DNA from: Aplysia californica
Lineage: Eukaryota; Mollusca; Gastropoda; Aplysiida; Aplysiidae
Length of the DNA stretch: 64,000 nt
Assembly (NCBI RefSeq): GCF_000002075.1
Contig: NW_004797416.1
Span: forward strand, 897,748-961,747
Reading direction: 5' to 3'
Position 1 is the first letter of the stretch. Each line of letters opens with the position of its first letter. Both the position numbers and the translations under genes were made by a program. Shown one piece after another: positions 49,101 to 58,100 of this stretch. Under the pieces are notes generated by a model that was not told the origin of the DNA, searched no databases, and saw only the letters and a list, made by a program, of their open reading frames with translations.

Positions 49101-52100
49101 GGGTTGGTTGGTCGTCCACTGACAATTTAGAACATAAATAATTTGCTATCCCAAGTTTGTATGGGGGGGGTTGCAGACCCAGCAACACAGTTTTTTTTCA
49201 TACTTAGCTTTGTTTATGTTATTATTTAAGTTTGTGCTCACATGCATACATTTTTAAAGTCCTTAGAACAGCCAGCTTACCTCCCCCCCTTTCAATGAAC
49301 CTTTCGTAATGTCCAAGCAAAGACCAGAGAAATACTGTAATGCTGAAAAGACACCCGGTCTTATACATATCCATATTTTTTTCTGGCTGTTGCTAGGTGA
49401 CTGTGGTGCTTATAAAGTTAGTATTCATGTTGCCTGTTCTTGTTCAAGAAATTGCAATTGGTTGTGTTGCAGGCATTAACAATGGTGAAGATGATGGTGG
49501 GGATGATCAGCAACAACAACAACAGCAACAACCACAACCACCGCAGCAGCTACTTCAGCAACAGCAGCAGCAACAGCCTCCTCCCCAACCTGACCAGAGC
49601 ATGGACAATGAGGGCATGCACGGCATGGAGAGCATGATGCAGCAGCAGCAGCTCCAGATGGGTATGCCTCGACAGCCTCCCAACTTCCCACCCGGAGGAA
49701 TGCCAGGTAAAGCTATTCTTTCAGTTTGGAAAGGGCTTAAAGCCTTTTTTCCTCCATAAGCCTACGCGTCCACCAAAATAAGATCATTTCCAGGCCAGGT
49801 TAATGTACGAGGTTTTTTCATGGTGTAGAAGCGACTCAAAAAGATCCACGTCCACCGATGTCAGACCAGCCAAGACGGAATAAGACAGCTAAACCTATTT
49901 TTAGCCCAGTGCGTTATGATTACGAGAACAACAGACAGCACAGGTGATTGATTTATTTATTTATCACTTTAAAAAACTAAAAAGCAACAATTTATCATTA
50001 TGGTAAACATTGTTGGTAAGTTGGGATGATGAGAAGGAAAAAAAAAAAAAGCTGGGACTGGGATTCGAACCCACGTTAAAAAAATATTGTCTGTCTCCAA
50101 ACGCAGAGACACTGTTCACTCGGCCATCAGAACTTTCACCAGCGAAGGGTAAATTAAGCTTCATATACGGCACTGTTTCAGGAAAGGCAAAGCGACACAA
50201 TATATCGAGATGTAGATCTAGAATCTAGGCCCAGATCTAGTGGACCGGCAGATAATGTCTGGAGAAAACTAAAAATTGGCGAAAAATTGGAAGCACTAAA
50301 CATTAGAGATCGTAGATCTATCTAGATCTAGACACGTCCCTAGCTAGGTCTAACATGGCCTATTTTTAGCTCTCCCGAGAACGAAATAATGATCTAGATC
50401 TAGGTCAAGTGCTTTAATTTCATTTTTCGCTGTTTTTCAGCTCAGATCTGCTATTTTACAATATATTATAATAAGATACAACTTTATTGATCATGTAAAG
50501 TACAATGAAGAAGCAAAAATGTACTTAAAGATGCAAATTTCCTTCCAAAATGAGTCGAATCGGGGCTTTCTTAGTTCCCTACACGACTGACGAAAAAGCG
50601 TGCATGCAGGAAAATCGCGTAGTCAGGCAAAGGCAGTCAGTGACTGACAAAAACAAGCTCATTTGCATGTGAGCTTGGCCTGCAAGTGACGAAAAAGCGC
50701 AGTGGACGCGGGGCCTAAATAATGATAATGAGAATAGATTTAATTTTTTTTCGTCACCAAACTGATACTCTAAATCTTACTTGCTTCCAAGCACTGGGAT
50801 CTTAGGAGAAAGACTGCTGAAATGGAAAAAAAAATGAGATGTCCCAACCCGTGAGGATTCAACAGCATGTTTAGAGTTAATTTTTTACTGTGATGGGCTT
50901 TATCATAACCGAAGCCGAATGTTTTTGCTTATACATTAATCATTGAGGTGAAGATAGTTTGAAAATCTGGTACCAGGTGTGTGTGATAACTTTGGGGCTG
51001 AAAACAGCAACTTCTTTATAAGGGTTGACTTAAATAGTTATCATTTGAGATTAAGGGGAGGCCACGTGGAACATGGGGGGTACAGAGAATAATCTATATA
51101 AAAGTGAGAGGACACGGAATTAAATATCAAGACGAGGAAAGGTGGAAAGTGTTTGCATTTGGCCTATAACTGGAAGCAGTGTGAGAAAGGCCGGCATGAT
51201 GATGAGTAATTGTTACAACTTTGAAGATGGGCTCGGATCTGGTGTTTGTAGTGTAGTGGTTGGACTACTGGACTTGTAATTGTGAGTTTGGGGGGTTGAG
51301 TCACAGGTCCAACGTTGTGTCCTTGGAAAAGGCACTTTACACAAATTTTCCTCATTTCACCCAGGTGTGAGTGGGCACCCGGCCATACACGGCGAAAGAT
51401 CTTGTCAGTAAGTTAGTGCTTTAGCACCTATAAATGGCTGCTTGCACTGTATGCTACCCAAGAAGTTGAGATTGTTCCAGAATGCTACCTAGTCTTCTTG
51501 GGTAATAATATTGTTAAGTGCCTAGAGCTTGCTGTTGAGTGGAAATTCGCGCAATACAAATGATATCTATTATTATTATTATTATTATTATCTGACATGT
51601 GGGTGGTTGGAGGGTGCTCTGGTGTGGTTTGCTCCTTCTTTCCTATCAAACATCTATCTTCCTTATATTTCCTCCTTTTTTTATGTGTTTGTTACTTTTT
51701 TGGAACACTTCTAATCTTTGTCACTTACATGACAATATTGTGTTGCAAGTGCTGAAAAAAACCCTTTCTAAAATTGATGGATCTGACATTCTTCTTTTTC
51801 TGCTGACAGGTCAAAATGCCATGAATCTACTTGGACCTGGTGGACCCTTAAACATGATGGGCAGGCCGCCTATGGACATGCGCCATGGAGGTCCCATGGG
51901 TCCAATGGGAAGGCTGCCAGGAATGGGTGGACCAAGACCAGGAATGCCTGGTGGCCCGAATATGCGCCCAGGTGGCCCCATGAACCTCGGAGGACCTCAG
52001 GTGAGCACAAGACTTTTAATATCTTTATATTTAGTAATGTAGTATGCTTCTTGAATTTTAAGAATCGGTTCATAAATAAAAAAGTTATGGGGTTGTAAAG

Positions 52101-55100
52101 GTCGGCAAAATTAGGATGACCCTCATATAGGAAAATACTCCTAAAAAGTGGACCACGCAGTAGCATATTCTGTAAGAAATTCGACGATATCTCGGTCACT
52201 AATCGGAGTGTTAGAGAGAAACTTGGCTACCCGATGTGTTTTTTGGGTGTAGAAATCATTTCTGCAGTCAGATTTACTACCCATTTTGTAGTTATTTTGT
52301 TATAATTAAAGCTTTGGTGTACATATTACGATTTTGCGAAAAAGGGGTGTCGGGATGAGTCCATTTTATTCATAGCATCGTATCACAACATGGGATCTTT
52401 AAGAATATATGTCGGCAGCGTGATTAAATAATTGCAAAGCTTTTTATGATGACTTTAGACCATGCCAACCGTAAAAGTTAATTCAATCTAGCATGCTGTA
52501 CAATAAAAAATTCTTTTTCCTCGTTGAGGCGCGAACACCCCGAGACGAGATAAGCTCGCCTCGGAATACCCCCATTGCGACGTTACAGGGGAATAGAGAA
52601 AAACAGCCGGATGCACGCGCTCGCCATTGCCCTATTTCAAGTGACCAATGAACGAGCCCGGAATAGTCATGCGGGGATTTGTAGGTCACATACATTTGCC
52701 GCGAGAGTGAGGAGAAAATGGCCGGTCTCCGTGCGAAGCCGCTTTGGATAGGGGGTTAGTCGTGCATTTATGATCGGGTCTAAACAACTACTTGACTCTG
52801 AACGTTCAAATTTGAGCACACTATAGAGGATAGATCTATTACCATCTCGGCGTTAAAATTCAAACTCCATATAGTTTTCGGTGTATCCGTTACGAAAATG
52901 TTCCCGACACCAAAAGTATAGGTTAATTTATGTGTACGAACTTCAACGTCCACATATTAGTTTGCCCTATTTTCTGATTGGTTGCCGAGTTTCATTCGGA
53001 TTGGTTCGGAAATAGAGCAGACCGAGGTTGACAAAGTTAGTCGCCTACACATCGGCCAGGTCCGCAAAATCACCAGCAAACGAGGACCAAATTTTCGCCA
53101 CGCGGGAAAGCCCGATTGGTATTGCTAAGTAATGACAAAACTTGTCCCCTGGCATCGCTTCCTTCAGGGCCAGCGATAAGAACACTTGCTTTGAAGTATG
53201 CCTTTGAACAAAGAAAAACTGTCTGGCATTCTCTAATTTTTATTTATTTTCTAAACGTTTGTCTAACTTCTTACACCCTAAATTTCGGACGACAATCCTA
53301 AGCAAGGGGAAAGAACCTATGTTCCATGAATACCAGCATTTGATAAATACTAAGCAAATTCCAAGACTCTTAAAAAAGTAAAAATTAGAAAGAGAAATGA
53401 ATATTAGTTTCCAAAAAAATATAACTTTATATGCACACACTGTTGGAAATGTTCAACTTGAACATTGAACTTTAGTTCAATCGTAGTGTTTGAACCGTCT
53501 CTTTCACTCTCAGCCTCGCAGTCAGGCTCTAGATCTAAATTCTACATCTGATTAACCTGAATCGCCCCAAACTCTTGCTGCAATGTTTTCATCAATATCT
53601 GTCTCATCTGATTTGTCATTTGCTTTTTTTTACTCAAATCCATTATTTCTTTTTAAAAACTCAATTGCGTTGTTTTTCAACGACTCCAGACACCTTTGAA
53701 ATGTCGGAAACGCGATCGCATTTCGATCGCCTCTAATACTAACTACTGGCCCAAAAAAGTTCGGTTCGGTATCAAACAAAATGAGAAACATTTTGCAAAA
53801 ACTATGTGAAACGAAATCTCAGCCCCAGAGTCCGGTCAAAACAAAAATTGGAATATTGCTTTACGGAAAAACACTGGCATTTGCAAATTTATGGATTAAT
53901 CTCTGGGCCCGTATATAAATAATAAGATAGCTATACTGATTTGCTTTCACATGTTTGGCGAATGTATTTTTTTCCATCAAAATTTATTTTTCTCATCACC
54001 GTCGCCATTGCTAACCCTTCTATTGCATACTTATGTTAATAATTAATCCTTGTTTTATATTGGGATGTATTCGTCATTCAATTTCCTTCAATTTGATATA
54101 TTTTATGTTACGTTTTGACTGATGGTTATGCTTCGATGAAGTTATTTTGTACACCACCTGCATAGCCAAATCGAGCCACAAGTTAATAATGTCTAGACCC
54201 AAAAAAAAAACTACGCCCGCAAAGAGTTAATTGGAGTGTTAGAGAGAAACTTGGCTACCCGATGTGTTTTTGGATGGAGAAATCCTTTCTGCTGTCAAAT
54301 TTACTAATCATTTCGTAGTTATTTTGTTATAATTAATAAAATTTTGGTGTACATATTCAGATTTTGCGAAAAAGGGGTGTCAGGATGAGAGCATTTTATT
54401 TATAGCATCTTATCACAACATGGGATCTTTAAGAATATGATGGCGGCCTCACTAAATAATGGCAAAGCTTTCTTTGATGACTTTAGACCATGCCAACCTT
54501 AAAATGTAATTTAATTCAATCTAGCATGGCGTGCTATTAAAAGTTCTTTTTTCCCGTTGAGATGCGAACATTCCGAGAGATAAGCTCGCCTCGGAATACC
54601 TCCATCGCGATGTTACAGGGGAACAGAGAGAAAAACAACCGGATGGGCGCGCCCGCCATTGCCCTATTTCCAGTGACCAATGAAAAGTCATGTGGGGATT
54701 TGTAGGTCGCATACATTTGCCGAGGGAGTGAGGGGAAAATTGCCGGTCTCCGTGCGAAGCCGCTTTGGATAGGGGGGTAGTCGCGCATTTAGGATCGGGT
54801 CTATGCAACTACTCGACACAGAACGTTCAAATTTGAGGACACTATAGGGGAAAGAATTACCTTCTCCGGTTTGAAGATCAAGCTCCTTAAAGTTTTCGGT
54901 ACACCCAATACGAAAGTGTTTCCGACACCAAAGGTATAGGTTAATTTATGTGTATGAACTTCAACTTCCACATATCATTAGTTTGCCCTATTTTCTGATT
55001 GGTTGCTAAGTAATTCAACAAAGTATTGCATAAAAAATCTATTTGTGTCAGCAAACAGCAAAATGAATGACAATTCAGATAATGCATACTTAAAAAAAAA

Positions 55101-58100
55101 AACAGGCTACATATCAAGACTGAACTGTTTTCATCTTGAAAACCTGAGATTTTTTTTCTTTTTTGTTTACGGTTCTGCCTAGAATTCTCCAATAATTTAG
55201 AAGTAAAAAAGTGCAGTTATCATGTGTTGTAAACCCGTAAATTGCCTTAGAAATCACCAATATTCGTCATTCCGAGTTATTTAATTCTCCGCCTTATTAA
55301 AAACATTGTACTCCTTTTTAATTTGATTTGTGGGCCTTGTCATCAAGACCAGAACTTTAGTGAAAGCGAACTTAAACTTTAAACCATGCAGTAACATCAT
55401 GTGACATAGCTTTATATGAGGAAGGCATGTGTCTGGGTCCCTGGGATTGGAGGGGGTCACTGAAGCCCATTCACACTTAATGCCTGATGTAGTTAATGGG
55501 TCTTTTGACACTTACCAGTGATAAGGCACAGGTTTTTGAGGAAGAGGAAAAAAGTACAAATTCTGCATGCAGTGGTGAGGAGCATCACTGGTGATTATTA
55601 TAAGCCTGTTTGCTGGCCCCACCCCTCCAACAAGCAACAACGAAAAAAACACATAATAAATTCTGACCAGAGGCTCCAATTAATTTTTAGGAGGGAGAAG
55701 TCAGACTGTAATTGTCAGTAAATTATTGTACTTCTCTTTCGTCTCTAATGTTTATGTACATCCTGGTCTCTAGTGCCAGTAAAGGCTGCATGTCGTCTTG
55801 GCCCCTGTAGAGTTTTGGGTCTCCCTGCTTTGGGTTTGACGAATATTTCCTTCTAAGTGCCCAGAGCATTTGGCAGGCTTGTAGCCGATGATTTCCCGTT
55901 TGGACCTCTATGAAGGATAAATATTTGAGCTACTTTGTGTTGATACAATGAAATGACATTTCATTGTGCTGTCAAAAAATTGGTGGCGCAACTTATTGTG
56001 AGATGTCTCCTCAACTATCAAACTCTCCAGTTTTTGCTCTGTGACTTGAATCAATTTGTCTTAACAGATCAATATTTTTGTAAGCATCTGTTAGCTCTAT
56101 TCTAGAAAATTCCTTGATCAACACTATTAAAAAATACCAGTGGGTGGTTTCTACATTGAAAAGGTTTACAGCTGGAACAATACCGCTTTTAAAAGCAAGC
56201 CCATAATAGTTTTTCTAATCGCGAGATTATGTTTATTGCCTTTAGTTTTAAAAAGTATTCACTATAAATTAAATTTCTTGTTTCGAGTTTTGCCTCTAAA
56301 AAGTGTCATTGGTGGGCTGTGACGTAGGCCATATGTACACAAAATGTGTGTGAGAAGCGGGAAGTGCCGTGAACAATTCCATTGCCGGCGTGAGAGAGAT
56401 TTATAGTATCTAACATAAATTTATGAAGAAAAGTTTTTAAATCTAGCCTCAAATGTTGTGCAATTACATGATACAGTTAAGACAAACTGGTACCTACTGC
56501 TGTGTAAAGTATAGGTGATATAGTTTGAATGGTTAAAAAATGTTTGAGGATAAGTTGCGCCACAAATTTTTGATGGCACTATAGGTTGGTGGTATTGAGT
56601 GTCCCTGATTGATACGAGGAGAACATCCATCTCTCCTTTCATTTCTCTTTTTCTGGGATGCTTACACACCTTTTTTTTTTCTTTGTGTCTTCAGGGTGGC
56701 ATGCTTGGCCAAGGTAACCAGCTCAGAGGCCCCGGCCCCAGGATGGACACTCCCCCACCAGGAATGGGCATGAACTCCCCCAACCCCCGCGGGGCCTTCC
56801 CACAGATGGGTGCTATGTCCCCTCGCTTCCCACAGATGGGTGGACCTGGTGGAATGCGACCACCATTTTTTAACAACAATAATAACAATAACAATGATAA
56901 CAACATGTCTGGCATGGGTGACAGTGACATGCGAGGAGGGATGGTGGAGCCCAAGGAGTGGCCTCCAGATGATGAGGTCAATGCGGAGGATGAGCCTGAC
57001 GAGGACTCTCTCATGGATTCAGATGAACGTATGTTGCCACTAAATGCTGGCCAGCGTATGCCTCCGGGGATGAATATCAGGGCCCCTCTCGGGAACCCTT
57101 TTGGCCCTCGAGGTCCATTAAATGCCTCAGGCCCTATGAATGCCATGCTGGCTGGAATGTCACGGGCTCAGGCGCCAAGTGCAGCGGGAATGTCAGCCAT
57201 GCTGTCTCTGCGCATGATGCCCCCTGGTCAACAGCAGCAAATGCTGGCCATGGCTGGCGGTCCAGGACCAGGGTTTGCGCTTGCGCCTGGCGGTGTACGT
57301 TTGCCAGTGTCAGCTGTTGGAGTCAGACCGGGCCTCATGTCCGCCGGAGCCCCGACACGTTTGCTCCCGCAGTCCTCTGGGGGACCTCTGCCTGTGGCGG
57401 TCAGTATGAATGGCTCTGTGGTGGTGTCTCGGCCCACTGTGCCAGTGTCCAGTACACAGATGAACAACGCCAGTCCGGATATTCCCCTGCCCAGCTCAGA
57501 GCGGCCCCCATCACGGGATGACGATTCCCCTCACAGCATGTTGTCCAGGAGGTCCCCCAATCCATTGCCACTGATGCAGATGGCTGGGAACAATCGCCCT
57601 TCACCGGGTGGCCCTATTTTAGGTCGTGGTTTTGCTCCAATGACCATCCGGCCCAGGGGAGGTCCAGGCTTGCTTGGCTTGCGACCTGGTGCTCAGGGAG
57701 GAACCTTTAGCCGGTTTGGGGCTCCTGCCCACAGACCCATGATGGGAGGTTTTGGCGGAATGGACAGGCCGGCATTTGGTGGGCGGTTTGGGGCCCCCTT
57801 CAGGCCTCCAGTTGGGTTCATGGACCATGAAGACAAAGATGAACGTAGAATGTTGCCTCGTCTTGATGTTGACGAGAGGTCAGGGGATATAGATGAACGC
57901 AGTGTACCCAAAAGTGATGAGAAAGATAGAGATGGGCCTCAGAAAGATGTAGATGAGAGGAGAGATGTTGACGAGAGGGAGAAAGTGTCTCATCGGTCGG
58001 GCAGGCCGAGTCGCTGGTCTGATGCCAATGATACAGTGGATGTTGACGTCCCAGAGCCAGTAGTGCCAGCAGCTGTCGAGCCTGTCCCGATGAGCGAGTC

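Noticed and set aside
50040-50130. Functional tRNA(Leu) or tRNA(Ser) gene
   Set aside because: The acceptor stem pairs poorly and one T-arm base is off. More likely a SINE head or pseudogene.
52200-55009. LTR pair of a small retroelement
   Set aside because: The ends lack a convincing TG...CA or flanking duplication, and the 1.2 kb between holds no recognisable domain, primer site or polypurine tract.
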